From NCBI GenBank assembly GCA_963807385.1, contig CAWEBQ010000002.1, positions 744,001 through 808,000 of the forward strand: a DNA stretch of 64,000 bases. Direction: 5' to 3'. The position numbers and the translations under genes were made by a program. Origin of the DNA: JBDTSW01 sp963807385. Lineage in GTDB: Bacteria; Actinomycetota; Thermoleophilia; Solirubrobacterales; 70-9. Shown piece by piece: positions 34,673-43,159 of the stretch. The notes beneath the pieces were generated by a model. That model was not told the origin of the DNA and made no database searches. It saw only the letters and a list, made by a program, of their open reading frames with translations. Within the stretch, counting starts at the first letter, position 1; the number at the start of each line of letters is the position of its first letter.

Positions 34673-35905
34673 TCAGCTCGAGAGCTCGGAGACCAGCGTC
34701 TCTATCGCGACCGGCCGCTGCTCTCCCGAATCCATGTCGCGGGCGGTCGCGTGACCGGCCTCGTCGAGGATCACCGCAACGTCCGCCCCCGAGCGGTCGG
34801 CCTGCTTCATCTGACCCTTGAAGCTGCGCTCCGCAAGGTCCAGGTCGGCAGCGATCCCGGCGCGCCGAAGCTCGAGCACCAGCCCGAGAGCGTTGTCGCG
34901 CTGGCCGTCCGGCGCGACGACGAAGACCTCGACCGGAGGGCTGCCGCCCTTCTGACCCAAGGCCAGGAGCACGCGCTCGATCCCGCAGGCCCAGCCGGCT
35001 GCCGGCGTCGCCGGGCCGCCCAGCAGCTCGACGAGGCCGTCGTAGCGGCCGCCGCCGGCGACCTCCGACTGGGCGCCCAGCTGATCGCACTCGAACGAGA
35101 ACACGGTGCGGGTGTAGTAGTCGAGCCCGCGAACGAGCGAGCCGTCAAGCCGGAACGGAACGCCGGCGCGCTTGAGCAGCTCCCGCACCTGCGCGAAGTG
35201 CTCCGCATCCTCGGCGGGGAGGTGGTCGACCATCACGGGGGCGCCCGCCATCACCGCACGCGTCCCCTCATCCTTCGCGTCGAACGCCCGCAGCGGGTTC
35301 TCGTCGATCCGCTCTCGGACGTCCTCGGACAGATCGCCCTCGTGATCGCGGAGGTAGGACTGGAGCTCCTCCCGATAGGCCGCGCGACCGTCAATCGAGC
35401 CCAGGCTGCCGAGACGGAGGCTGAGACCGGGCACGCCCAGGCCGTGGAGCAGGTCGTGGAGGAGCACGATGAGCTCGGCGTCCACCAGGGGTGAGGCGGA
35501 CCCGATCACCTCGGCGCCCACCTGGTTGAACTGGCGGAACCGCCCGGCCTGCGGGCGCTCGTGGCGGAAGTATGGCCCGAAGTACCAGAGCTTCACCGGC
35601 TGGGCGAGCTTCTGCATCCCGTGCTCCAGGTAGGCGCGGCAGACCGGCGCAGTGCCCTCGGGCCGCAGGGTCAGGCCACGGTCACCCTGGTCGGAGAAGC
35701 TGAACATCTCCTTGCGGACGATGTCGGTGCTGCCCCCCACGCCCCTGGCAAAGAGCTCGGTGTCCTCGAACGAAGGCGTCTCGATCCTGCCGTAGCCCGC
35801 GCGGGCGAAGGCCTCCATGGCCGCCTGATGGATCCCCGCGCGCATGGCGGAATCCTCGGGCAGCACGTCGAACGTGCCGCGAGGTGCCTTGAAGCGCTCG
35901 CTCAT
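34673..35905 (-). CDS. hisS: Histidyl-tRNA synthetase
   Basis: 410 residues. Class II motifs: FKAPRGTFDVLPEDS at the start, TLRPEGTAPVCRAYLEHG (motif 2 region), RHERPQAGRFRQFNQVGAEVIG, the histidine-specific GLDYYTRTVFSFECD, GGGRYDGLVELLGG, WACGIERVLLAL (motif 3) and a C-terminal anticodon-binding domain with ADLDLAERSFKGQMKQADRSGADVAVIL. The start ATG 35905 overlaps the upstream hydrolase stop by 4 nt. Order hydrolase-hisS-aspS is common in bacteria. Confidence 0.96.
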   Translation of the reverse strand: MSERFKAPRGTFDVLPEDSAMRAGIHQAAMEAFARAGYGRIETPSFEDTELFARGVGGSTDIVRKEMFSFSDQGDRGLTLRPEGTAPVCRAYLEHGMQKLAQPVKLWYFGPYFRHERPQAGRFRQFNQVGAEVIGSASPLVDAELIVLLHDLLHGLGVPGLSLRLGSLGSIDGRAAYREELQSYLRDHEGDLSEDVRERIDENPLRAFDAKDEGTRAVMAGAPVMVDHLPAEDAEHFAQVRELLKRAGVPFRLDGSLVRGLDYYTRTVFSFECDQLGAQSEVAGGGRYDGLVELLGGPATPAAGWACGIERVLLALGQKGGSPPVEVFVVAPDGQRDNALGLVLELRRAGIAADLDLAERSFKGQMKQADRSGADVAVILDEAGHATARDMDSGEQRPVAIETLVSELSS

Positions 35906-36540
35906 CCCGCCAGCGCGGCGAGAAATGGATTGGTCGCCCGCTCGGCTGCGAGAGTGGTGATGCCCATGTGACCCGGATAGACGGTGGTCTCCTCCGGGAA
36001 CGACTCGACCAGGGTCCGCAGGCTCTCCATCAGGGTCGGGGCGTCGCCGCCCGGGAGGTCGGTCCGGCCGATGGAACCCTGGAAGAGCACGTCGCCGGAG
36101 AACAGGGCACGCTCGCCTGGGATCGAGTACGTGACGTGGCCGGGGCTGTGACCCGGCGTGTAGAGGACGTCGATCTCCATCCCGGCAAGATCGAGCTTCT
36201 CGCCTCCCTTCACGGTCTCGTCGGCGTCATAGCTCTCGAAGGGACCGAACCCCGGCCACGGGACGAAGGCCATGATGTCGGCGAGGACCGGCACCTCCAG
36301 CTCGGGGCAGTACACCGGAGCGCCCGTGCTCCGGGCCAGCGGGGCGACCGCGCCGACGTGGTCGAAGTGGGTGTGCGTGAGGAGGATCGCGTCGATGCCG
36401 ATCCCCATCTCGCCAATCGTCGCCTCGATCCGCTCAGCCTCGTCCCCGGGATCTACGACCAACCCGCGGTCGGAGCCGTCGCGAACGAACACGAAGCAGT
36501 TCTCCGCCACCTGGCCGACCGTGAGCATGCGGACGTCCAT
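35902..36540 (-). CDS. Metallo-beta-lactamase-fold hydrolase (glyoxalase II-like)
   Basis: 212 residues, cytoplasmic. Metal site: LLTHTHFDHVGAV (HxHxDH), TPGHSPGHVTY, LFSGDVLFQGSIGRTD (bridging Asp) and TTVYPGHMG (last His). This is the pattern of the YcbL/glyoxalase II-like branch, which hydrolyses thioesters such as S-lactoylglutathione in some species; actinobacteria lack glutathione in most cases, so the thiol partner here is uncertain. Overlaps hisS by 4 nt; 0 nt gap to the membrane protein upstream. Confidence 0.87.
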   Translation of the reverse strand: MDVRMLTVGQVAENCFVFVRDGSDRGLVVDPGDEAERIEATIGEMGIGIDAILLTHTHFDHVGAVAPLARSTGAPVYCPELEVPVLADIMAFVPWPGFGPFESYDADETVKGGEKLDLAGMEIDVLYTPGHSPGHVTYSIPGERALFSGDVLFQGSIGRTDLPGGDAPTLMESLRTLVESFPEETTVYPGHMGITTLAAERATNPFLAALAG

Positions 36541-36909
36541 CTAATCGCCCTTCGCCGCCGCCTTGGCCTTGCGGCGGGAGGACTGGCGGCGGTTGTAGAA
36601 GAAGCGGTCGATGTAGTAGCCCATCGGGATGTAGAGCAGGAGCATGAACCCGGACAGCGCTATCGAGCTGCCGATCGCCTGCCCGAAGAGGAGAATCAGC
36701 AGCGCGAGAAAGATCCCCGCGGCGATCAGCGCGCGGTTGATCGAGCTGCGCCAGCTCGGCGCCACATCCCGGCGGTCGGTCATCTGGCGGCGGGCGCGGG
36801 CGCGGGCCTCCTGGCGGTTTCCCGGGCGCGAAGTGCGGCCCCGGCGGTCGATGGCGCCCCCCTGCGTCCCCTTGTGCTTGCGCTTTCGCTTCTTCTTCGT
36901 CTGCGCCAT
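36541..36909 (-). CDS. Small basic membrane protein
   Basis: 122 residues. The strongly basic N-terminal 45 residues (KKKRKRKHKGTQ) are followed by two membrane segments (about 57-78, NRALIAAGIFLALLILLFGQ; about 82-100, LSGFMLLLYIPMGYYID) and a basic tail (RRQSSRRKAKAAAKG). Both ends probably lie in the cytoplasm. Proteins of this sort next to hisS are often annotated only as hypothetical in actinobacteria. Directly abuts the hydrolase gene. Function unknown. Confidence 0.7.
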   Translation of the reverse strand: MAQTKKKRKRKHKGTQGGAIDRRGRTSRPGNRQEARARARRQMTDRRDVAPSWRSSINRALIAAGIFLALLILLFGQAIGSSIALSGFMLLLYIPMGYYIDRFFYNRRQSSRRKAKAAAKGD

Positions 36910-36998
36910 GGCCGGAATCTAGCTGCTCGCCCGCGCCCGGACTCGCGCGCTCCGCACCCTCGCAGGCCGAGGTGGGCCAGCGGCTACGGTGAGTCGAG

Positions 36999-38450
36999 AT
37001 GAGCAATGAGATCCACCGGACGACCGTCCCGCCGGCGAGCTCGGCCCTGGTCGACCGACTCCTCGCCCGGACCGAGTCGATCTGCCCCCGCTGCCGGCGC
37101 GTCCTCGACGCCCGGATCGTTGATCGTGGCGGCCGGGTGATCCTCACTCGCACCTGCCCGGACCACGGCGAGTTCGCCGCGGTCGTCTACGGCGACACCG
37201 AGCGCTACCTCGAGATCCAGCGCCACGACAAGCCCGGCGAAGCGCCACTCGAGATTCAGACCGAATCGGTGCGGGGCTGCCCCCACGACTGCGGGATCTG
37301 CCCAGAGCACCTCCAGCACACCTGCCTCGGGATCATCGAGGTCAACACCTCGTGCAACCTCGACTGCCCGATCTGCTTCGCCGACTCGGGAACCGGGCCG
37401 CAGGAGCACGGCTACTCGCTGACGTTGGAGCAGGTCGAGTCGATGTTGGACGCGTTCGCTCGCGCCGAGGGCGAGCCTGAGTCCGTGCAGTTCTCCGGCG
37501 GCGAGCCGTCGATCCACCCGCAGATCCTCGAGATGCTGGCGGCGGCGAAGGAGCGCGGCATCGCCCTGGTGATGCTGAACACAAACGGCATCCGCCTCGC
37601 CCGCGACCGGCGGTTCGCGCCCGCCCTGGCTGAGCTCGGGGTCCACGTCTACTTGCAGTTCGACGGGTTCGACGAGGCAACGCAGGTCGCAATCCGCGGC
37701 AAGGCGCTGACCCAGGAGAAGCTGGCTGCACTCGAGCGCTGCCGCGAGGCGGGCGTAACGGTCTCCATCGCGGCCGCGATCGAGCGGGGGCTGAACCAGC
37801 ACGAGGTCGGGCCGATCCTGCGCTTCGGGGTCGAGCACCCGGCCGTCACCGGCGTCTTCTTCCAGCCCGTCACCCACTCCGGCCGCTTCCGCGAGGACTC
37901 CGACCCCCTGGACAAGCTCACCAACTCGGATGTGATCGAGGCGATCTGCGAGCAGCTCCCGGAATGGTTCCGCGGGGACGACTTCGTCCCGGTGCCGTGC
38001 TGTTCACCGACCTGCCGCTCGGCGACCTTCGCGCTCTACGACGGCGAGGACCTGGTGCCACTCCCCCGCCTCGTCGACGTCGAGCAGTACCTCGATTACG
38101 TAACGAACCGCGCCGTGCCCGACTTCGAGGTGCTGGACGCGCTCGAGGGCCTGTGGTCGGCGAAGGCGGCAGGCGGGTCCGGGCCGGTGGCCGAGCGCCT
38201 TGAGTGCATCGCCTGCGCGACGGGTATGCCCCCCGAACTTCGCGAGGTGGCAGCGCGAGGCTTCATGGTCGTAATCCAGGACTTTCAGGACCCCTACACG
38301 CTCGATATCCAGAAGCTGCGCAAGTGCTGCGTCTCCGAGATCACGCCCGACGGGCGCCTGATCCCCTTCTGTGCCTACAACTCGGTCGGTTATCGCGAGC
38401 GGGTGCGCCTGGCGATGTCGCACGGCAACGGTGCTCGCAATGGCGGCTGA
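36999..38450 (+). CDS. Radical SAM enzyme of the MJ0619/Tes-like layout
   Basis: 483 residues. Zinc-ribbon-like N-terminus (SICPRCRRVLDARIV, RTCPDHGEF), then a Cys-rich bridge (RGCPHDCGICPEHLQHTC), then the radical SAM core with NTSCNLDCPICFADSG (CxxxCxxC cluster ligands), VQFSGGEPSIHP and MLNTNGIRL. The C-terminal half adds more Cys pairs (PVPCCSPTCRSA, ECIACATG, LRKCCVSEI, IPFCAYNS), room for one or two extra Fe-S clusters. This order of elements matches the MJ0619 group, whose best-known members join lipid chains into tetraethers in archaea; other members may act differently. A TACGGT box lies 8 nt before ATG. First of three overlapping genes. Confidence 0.85.
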   Translation: MSNEIHRTTVPPASSALVDRLLARTESICPRCRRVLDARIVDRGGRVILTRTCPDHGEFAAVVYGDTERYLEIQRHDKPGEAPLEIQTESVRGCPHDCGICPEHLQHTCLGIIEVNTSCNLDCPICFADSGTGPQEHGYSLTLEQVESMLDAFARAEGEPESVQFSGGEPSIHPQILEMLAAAKERGIALVMLNTNGIRLARDRRFAPALAELGVHVYLQFDGFDEATQVAIRGKALTQEKLAALERCREAGVTVSIAAAIERGLNQHEVGPILRFGVEHPAVTGVFFQPVTHSGRFREDSDPLDKLTNSDVIEAICEQLPEWFRGDDFVPVPCCSPTCRSATFALYDGEDLVPLPRLVDVEQYLDYVTNRAVPDFEVLDALEGLWSAKAAGGSGPVAERLECIACATGMPPELREVAARGFMVVIQDFQDPYTLDIQKLRKCCVSEITPDGRLIPFCAYNSVGYRERVRLAMSHGNGARNGG

Positions 38451-39270
38451 AGGGGCGCCGGCGGCCGAGCTCGCCGATTTGGACCTCTCGGAACTCGAGA
38501 GCTGGCTCGCCGCTGAAGACGCGGGCGCCTGCTGCGCAGCGCTCTACGAGCATCCCGGCGTGCGGTGGGTGCTGGGTGAGGAGCTTCACCCCGGCGGCGC
38601 CGCGACCACCCGCCGCGCGTTCGAAGTGATCGGGCTGAGCGAGGGCGACCGCCTGCTCGACGTGGCATGCGCACGGGGGGAGTCCGCCCTGCTCGCCGCC
38701 CGCGAGCGCGGATGCGAGGTGGTTGGCGTTGACCGCGGAGCGGGTGCGATCGCACGTGCCCGCGAGGAGGCGGAGCGCTCGGGCCTGCATGCGCGGGCGA
38801 GCTTCGAGGAGGCTGACGCCGCGGCACTGCCGTTCGGGAACGGGAGCTTCACGGCCGTGATCTGCGAGTGCTCGCTCTCCGCCTTCGCCGACAAGCCGCG
38901 CGCCGCGGCTGAGATCGCACGCGTACTCGTCCCAAGTGGCCGGGTCGCGATCTCGGACGTGGTGGTCGATCCCGAGCGTCTTCCCGCCGCGCTGCAAGGC
39001 CCGCTAGCCGCGATCGCCTGCGTTGGGGACGCCCTCGACGCGGAGGGCTACCGGCGAGTCCTCGGGGACGCCGGAATCTCGATCGGAAGAGTCGAGTCGC
39101 GCGATGCGGACGCCGCCCGCCTCGCCGCGCGGGTCGAGGACCGCCTGCGGGGCGCGAGGATCCTGGGCCTCCCGCGTGCCGGCGAGATGGTGGAGCTTGC
39201 GCGGATCGCCCGGCGGGCGATCGACGATGGCGTCCTCGGGTACTCGATTTTCGGCGGGGTGCGGGCTTGA
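38440..39270 (+). CDS. SAM-dependent methyltransferase (class I)
   Basis: 276 residues from ATG 38440, which overlaps the radical SAM gene by 11 nt. N-terminal helix region with ACCAALYEHPGVRWVLGEEL and a HPGG motif; then motif I LLDVACARGESALLAA, motif II VVGVDRGAGAIARA, and ADAAALPFGNGSFTAVICECSLSAFADK (motif post-II to III). The double Cys and HPGG stretch are not usual for class I methyltransferases and may mark a special substrate. Cytoplasmic. The tight coupling with radical SAM and DUF547 genes suggests a common pathway. Substrate unknown. Confidence 0.83.
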   Translation: MAAEGAPAAELADLDLSELESWLAAEDAGACCAALYEHPGVRWVLGEELHPGGAATTRRAFEVIGLSEGDRLLDVACARGESALLAARERGCEVVGVDRGAGAIARAREEAERSGLHARASFEEADAAALPFGNGSFTAVICECSLSAFADKPRAAAEIARVLVPSGRVAISDVVVDPERLPAALQGPLAAIACVGDALDAEGYRRVLGDAGISIGRVESRDADAARLAARVEDRLRGARILGLPRAGEMVELARIARRAIDDGVLGYSIFGGVRA

Positions 39271-40022
39271 GCCGAATCGAGCTTCTCAACGCCGGAGAGG
39301 CCCGGGACCCCGGGGACCCTGTCGGACTGTCGGAGCGCCTGGTGGCCGCCGGGCTGGAGGTCAGGCGTAGCGGCGACTGCGAGCCGCTCGAATCGATCGC
39401 GGGCGGGCTGAGCGGCGTCGACCCCGGCGCGATCGAAGGGCAGGACGCCCGTGTCGCCTTCTGGCTCAACGCCTACAACGCCCTGCTCCTGCACCGCCTG
39501 TGTCGGCGGCCGGTGCGCGGGAACCTCCTGCGCCACCTGGGCCTGTTCGACCGAGCCGCATACGAGGTCGGCGGACACCACTACTCCCTGAACCTCATCG
39601 AGCACGGGGTCCTGCGCCGCAACGCCCGGCCCCCGCTGCGGCTGCGGAGGCCGTTTCGCCGCGGCGATCCGCGCATGGCGCCAGCCCCGGCCATCGTGGA
39701 TCCGCGCGTCCACTTCGCGCTCAACTGCGGCGCCCGATCCTGCCCGCCCGTGCTGGCCTACGACGCCGAGCGCCTCGAGGATCAGCTCGGCTCGGCGACG
39801 CGCGCCTACATCGAGGCCGAGACCGATATCGACCCGGGGCGCCGCCGGATCAGGCTGCCCGGGCTGATCCGCCTCTACCGCTCCGACTTCGGCGATCGCG
39901 CCCAACTGCTCGCCTTCGTCGCGCGTCACCTCGAGCGGCCGCCAAGCTGGCTCGACGGTGGGGCGGGAAGAGTCCGCGTGCGCTACAGCCGTTTCAACTG
40001 GACGGTCGCTTCGCCGGCCTGA
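39267..40022 (+). CDS. DUF547 protein
   Basis: 251 residues. DUF547 signatures: ARVAFWLNAYNALLLHRLC, YEVGGHHYSLNLIEHGVLR, DPRVHFALNCGARSCPPVLAYDAERLEDQLGSATRAYI and IRLPGLIRLYRSDFG. The conserved His/Asn/Cys pattern (HFALNCGARSCPP) suggests a Cys-based hydrolase- or transglutaminase-like fold, but no activity is established. GTG? The stop of the methyltransferase overlaps the start by 4 nt (TTGA-type start at 39267, so TTG is read as Met). No signal peptide is seen, unlike many DUF547 proteins. Convergent with ftcD (3-bp gap). Confidence 0.82.
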   Translation: MSRIELLNAGEARDPGDPVGLSERLVAAGLEVRRSGDCEPLESIAGGLSGVDPGAIEGQDARVAFWLNAYNALLLHRLCRRPVRGNLLRHLGLFDRAAYEVGGHHYSLNLIEHGVLRRNARPPLRLRRPFRRGDPRMAPAPAIVDPRVHFALNCGARSCPPVLAYDAERLEDQLGSATRAYIEAETDIDPGRRRIRLPGLIRLYRSDFGDRAQLLAFVARHLERPPSWLDGGAGRVRVRYSRFNWTVASPA

Positions 40023-40025
40023 GGG

Positions 40026-40898
40026 CTAACCCGCAACCCGCTCGATCACGTGGAGGCCGCGGTCGAAGCCGGGCAGCGCCACATCTTCGGGGAAGCCGTC
40101 CAGCGCGGCCTCGGGAACCAGGCCGACTATCTCGCCGGCCGCCGGGCGGGCGCCCGCGTCGGCCGCCAGCTCGACGATCCGCGCGACGACCGCGGCGAGC
40201 GGCACCGCGATCGGGTCGTGGACGTTCGTCGAGATCTGCGGGCCGGCATCACCCACGTCGACGGCGATCGCGCGGACACCCGGGAGGCCGCCGCCGGACT
40301 CGCGCAGCTTCGCGGCGACGATCCGAGCAGCGTTCATGTCAGCGCCGTCCAGCAGCACGTTGAAGGCCGCAAGCGGCGGCCGCGCGGTCACCAGCGTCGC
40401 CCCGGCAGAGGGATGCGGCGCGCTGGGGCCGAAGTCGGGTTTGAGCTCCCCCGCCTCCATCCGCCTATGTAGCTCCTCGAGGCCACCGCTGCGAAAGAAC
40501 GACCGCTCGCGGCGCTCGCCCTCGCTCGCGAGGTCGCCGTAGAGGAACGTGGGGATCCGGTCGGCGGCGATCGCCTTCGCGACGTCCAGGGCGGTGGACT
40601 CGGCCGCCCCGCGGTCGTCGGCGGTCGTGTAGACGAGCGGGGCCACGTCGAGGGCGCCGATGCACGGGTGCGCTCCCTCGTGGCGGCGCATGTCGATCGT
40701 CATCGAACAGGCGCCGCAGCCCCGCACGAGCGACTCGCCGAGGAACTTCGCGGGCGCCGTGATCGTCAGCACCGTCCGGTTGTGAACCGCGTCGGAGTGA
40801 GAGTCGAGCAGGTCGGATCCGGCGGTGAACTGCCCGCTCACCATCTCCACCCTGCGGGCGTCGCGGCCCTCGGAGAAGTTGGGGACCGCGAGGAGCAT
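40026..40898 (-). CDS. ftcD: Glutamate formimidoyltransferase-like protein
   Basis: 290 residues. Formiminotransferase domains: LLAVPNFSEGRD at the start, DLLDSHSDAVHNRTVLTI, MRRHEGAHPCIGALDVAPLV with catalytic His, PTFLYGDLAS and a C-terminal subdomain with AFNVLLDGADMNAARIVAAKLRESGGGLPGVRAIAVDV. The cyclodeaminase part of the bifunctional animal enzyme is absent. It normally passes the formimino group of N-formiminoglutamate, a histidine breakdown product, to tetrahydrofolate; no hut genes are nearby. ATG is chosen at 40898, sharing TGATG with the DUF72 gene stop; longer starts lack conserved sequence. Confidence 0.9.
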   Translation of the reverse strand: MLLAVPNFSEGRDARRVEMVSGQFTAGSDLLDSHSDAVHNRTVLTITAPAKFLGESLVRGCGACSMTIDMRRHEGAHPCIGALDVAPLVYTTADDRGAAESTALDVAKAIAADRIPTFLYGDLASEGERRERSFFRSGGLEELHRRMEAGELKPDFGPSAPHPSAGATLVTARPPLAAFNVLLDGADMNAARIVAAKLRESGGGLPGVRAIAVDVGDAGPQISTNVHDPIAVPLAAVVARIVELAADAGARPAAGEIVGLVPEAALDGFPEDVALPGFDRGLHVIERVAG

Positions 40899-41635
40899 CA
40901 GCTGAGGCCCGCCGCCAGCGCGCGGGCGCTCAGCGCGGCCGGCCCGTCGGCGGTGTTGTTGAAGTAGGCGATGACCTCGGCGCGCCGGCGCCACGCCGCG
41001 ATGCGCCTCCTCCAGGTTGCTAGCTCCGCCGGGCTGTAGTCGCCGCGCCCGCCCCCGCGGCCACCCCCGTGGAACCGCACGTACGTCCAGCCCGCCGTGA
41101 CCTCGCGCCGGACGAACGGGAAGTCGGGGTCGTCGGTGATCACGAGCGCGGCGCCGTGCCCGCGCAGTAGGTCGTATACGTCCTTCGTGAACCAGCTCTC
41201 GTTGCGCAGCTCGACGGCGTGGCGGCCGGGCGAGCGATCGGCGATCACCCGCAGGGCCGCGTCGAGCCGCTCGTCGTTTCGCTTGAAGCTCGGGGGGAGC
41301 TGCCAGAGGATCGCCTCCAGCCGGCCGGCCGCGCGCAGCGGCTCGATCGCGGCCAGAAAGCGCTCGACGTACTTCTCCGGGCTATTCAGCCGCTTGACGT
41401 GGGTGATGTAGCGGCTCGCCTTCACCGTGAAGCGGAAGTCGGCGGGCGTCTGGGCCAGCCACGCCGAAACCGTCTTCTCCGAGGGCAGGCTGTAGAAGGT
41501 GTTGTTTACCTCGACCGTGTCGAACTGGGTCGCGTAGTGCCCGAGCCAGGACCGCTGGGGGAGCTTCTCGGGGTAGAACGGGCCGCGCCACTCCTTGTAG
41601 GCCCACCCCGAACAGCCGATGCGCACAGGCTTCAC
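40898..41635 (-). CDS. DUF72 protein (YecE family)
   Basis: 245 residues from GTG 41635. TIM-barrel features: VRIGCSGWAYKEWRGPFYPEKLPQRSWLGHYATQFDTVEVNNTFYSLP, FTVKASRYITHVKRL, ILWQLPPSFKRNDERL, HAVELRNESWF, TYVRFHGG and VIAYFNNTADG. The family is widespread and lacks an agreed function. The frame is open to 41698, but that start would overlap the divergent gene's ATG, and the conserved sequence begins at VKPVRIGCSGW. Confidence 0.88.
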   Translation of the reverse strand: MKPVRIGCSGWAYKEWRGPFYPEKLPQRSWLGHYATQFDTVEVNNTFYSLPSEKTVSAWLAQTPADFRFTVKASRYITHVKRLNSPEKYVERFLAAIEPLRAAGRLEAILWQLPPSFKRNDERLDAALRVIADRSPGRHAVELRNESWFTKDVYDLLRGHGAALVITDDPDFPFVRREVTAGWTYVRFHGGGRGGGRGDYSPAELATWRRRIAAWRRRAEVIAYFNNTADGPAALSARALAAGLS

Positions 41636-41696
41636 CGGCTGATTGTCGCAACCGCGAAGGAGGGCCCCACCGGGCGCGGCAGCTACGGTCCGACGC

Positions 41697-42380
41697 ATGG
41701 ATCAGGTGGCCGACGGCGTATGGCGCCTCACCGCGGGCTTCCCGCTGCGGGTGAACGCGTACCTGGTGGCCGACGGCGACGGCGTCGCCGTCTTCGACGC
41801 CGGGATCAGGTCGATGGGCCCGAGGATGCGGGAGGCCGGCGCCGCAAGAGGCGGGGTGACCCGGGTGATCCTGGGCAACGCACACGCGGATCACCGCGGC
41901 GGCGCGAAGGGCATCAAGGCGCCGGTCCACTGCCATGCCGACGAGCGCGCCGACGTGGAGGGAGACGGCGGCTCCCACTACTTCGACCTCTCCAAGGTCT
42001 CACTCCCCACGCGCCTGCTCACCCCTCGCACGTTCGCCTCATGGGACGACGGACCGCTCAAGGTCGCCGCGACCGTGGCCGAGGGCGACGCGGTCGGGGA
42101 ATTCCGAGTCGTCCACCTCCCGGGCCACGGCCCCGGCTGCATCGGCCTCTGGCGCGAGCGCGACCGCGTCGCGATCACCAACGACTGCTTCGCCCTGTTC
42201 GACCCCAACCTGCCCTTCCCCGGCGAACCGCGCGTCCCGCACGAGGCCTTCAACTGGTCAACCGACACCGCCCGCGAGTCGATCCTCAAACTCGCCGCGC
42301 TGAAGCCGGCGAGGTGCTTCCCGGGCCACTACGGCCCTCTCGAGGTGGACGTGGAACGCCTGTTGCTGGCCGCGGCCTGA
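41697..42380 (+). CDS. Metallo-beta-lactamase-fold protein with altered first metal motif
   Basis: 227 residues. DGVWRLTAGFPLRVNAYLVADGDGVAVFDAG is the typical start, and VVHLPGHGPGCIGLW and FPGHYGP supply later His ligands. The first motif, however, reads GNAHADHRGG instead of HxHxDH, so one ligand is Asn. TNDCFALFDPN takes the place of the usual GD bridging Asp motif. Activity may be altered or mononuclear. A TACGGT box lies 7 nt before ATG 41697 and there is no ribosome-binding site, fitting a leaderless message. The next 100 bp hold a CGGCGG-TTTAT-CCGCCG hairpin (42448-42464) and the tRNA-Met promoter. Confidence 0.8.
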   Translation: MDQVADGVWRLTAGFPLRVNAYLVADGDGVAVFDAGIRSMGPRMREAGAARGGVTRVILGNAHADHRGGAKGIKAPVHCHADERADVEGDGGSHYFDLSKVSLPTRLLTPRTFASWDDGPLKVAATVAEGDAVGEFRVVHLPGHGPGCIGLWRERDRVAITNDCFALFDPNLPFPGEPRVPHEAFNWSTDTARESILKLAALKPARCFPGHYGPLEVDVERLLLAAA

Positions 42381-42480
42381 GAGCACACCCGGCCGCCACC
42401 CAGCGACCGTCCAGCAACCCACGCCAAGGCACGGACCCCGAGACGTTCGGCGGTTTATCCGCCGCTACGATCCACGCCCC

Positions 42481-42554
42481 GCCGGAGTAGCTCAGCTGGT
42501 TAGAGCAGCGGAATCATAATCCGCGTGTCGCAGGTTCGAGTCCTGCCTCCGGCA
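42481..42554 (+). tRNA. tRNA-Met (anticodon CAT)
   Basis: Cloverleaf by eye: acceptor GCCGGAG/CTCCGGC with discriminator A, D arm GCTC/GAGC, anticodon arm GCGGA/TCCGC with loop ATCATAA (CAT), five-base variable loop, T arm GCAGG-TTCGAGT-CCTGC. CCA is not encoded. A TACGAT box (42466-42471) sits 9 nt upstream. It is not an initiator type (paired first acceptor base); an Ile tRNA read through lysidine cannot be excluded. Its 3' half recurs three times downstream. Confidence 0.93.
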
Positions 42555-42578
42555 TGGCAGAAGTGGCCTGAGGCGAGA

Positions 42579-42584
42579 TACTGC
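42579..42584 (+). promoter_or_regulatory. -10 box (TACTGC) of SnoaL gene A
   Basis: Lies 7 nt before ATG, with no ribosome-binding site between. The same box and spacing precede SnoaL genes C, D and E, so the array members seem to carry their own leaderless promoters. Confidence 0.45.
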
Positions 42585-42591
42585 GGGGGCG

Positions 42592-42987
42592 ATGTCGGAG
42601 GAGAACGTCGAGGTGGTGCGGCGGATGTACGAGGCCTACCTGCGTGGCGACACTGAAGCTGCGTTGGCCTGTCTTCACCCCGAAGTGGTTGTTGACGTTT
42701 CCCGCCGGGTCGGCGGCCGAGTCGCTCACGGTCACGACGGGGCGATTGCGACGGTCATCGACTGGGCGGAAGTCTGGGATGAATACAGCGAGAAGATCAA
42801 CGAGATCCGTGGCCTCGGCAGCCGGGTCCTGGTGGTGGTCACCCATCGAGGCCGGGGGAAGGGGAGCGGGATCGAGGCGGTAGCCCAGCGGGCGTTGCTT
42901 TTCCAGGTAGAGGGCAGCTTGGTCACGCGTGCGGTTGGGTACCGGAGCCGCGAGGACGCCCTCGAAGCGGCCGGGCTGGTCGAGTAG
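42592..42987 (+). CDS. SnoaL/NTF2-like protein A
   Basis: 131 residues, one NTF2-like cone-shaped domain: MSEENVEVVRRMYEAYLRGD, then LACLHPEVVVDVS, HGHDGAIATVIDWAEVWDEYSEKINEIRGLGSRVLVVVTHRGRG, and a C-terminus EDALEAAGLVE. Family members include polyketide cyclases, isomerases and binding proteins, and many have no known ligand. First of six similar genes to 46325. It stands 38 nt after tRNA-Met. Cytoplasmic; no signal peptide. A specific function cannot be read from the sequence. Confidence 0.85.
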   Translation: MSEENVEVVRRMYEAYLRGDTEAALACLHPEVVVDVSRRVGGRVAHGHDGAIATVIDWAEVWDEYSEKINEIRGLGSRVLVVVTHRGRGKGSGIEAVAQRALLFQVEGSLVTRAVGYRSREDALEAAGLVE

Positions 42988-43145
42988 CCCGGCCAGTCCT
43001 GCTCTCGTCGCAGTGCACCGGTTCAACCTGGACTCGGTGATCGTCGCACCGGCGCGCTCGGGGGCAGGCCGTCGACCTGCGGCCACCCGCGGAAGGCCGC
43101 GCCGCGACGATGCGTCGGGATGAATGCTCGAGCGGTGGGCGCGCC

Positions 43146-43151
43146 TATACT
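43146..43151 (+). promoter_or_regulatory. -10 box (TATACT) of the secreted protein at 43160
   Basis: A near-consensus -10 hexamer 8 nt before ATG 43160 (5 nt before an alternative GTG). This favours ATG 43160 or GTG 43157 over the upstream ATG 43124, which would lie before the transcription start. Confidence 0.55.
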
Positions 43152-43159
43152 TCGCCGTG

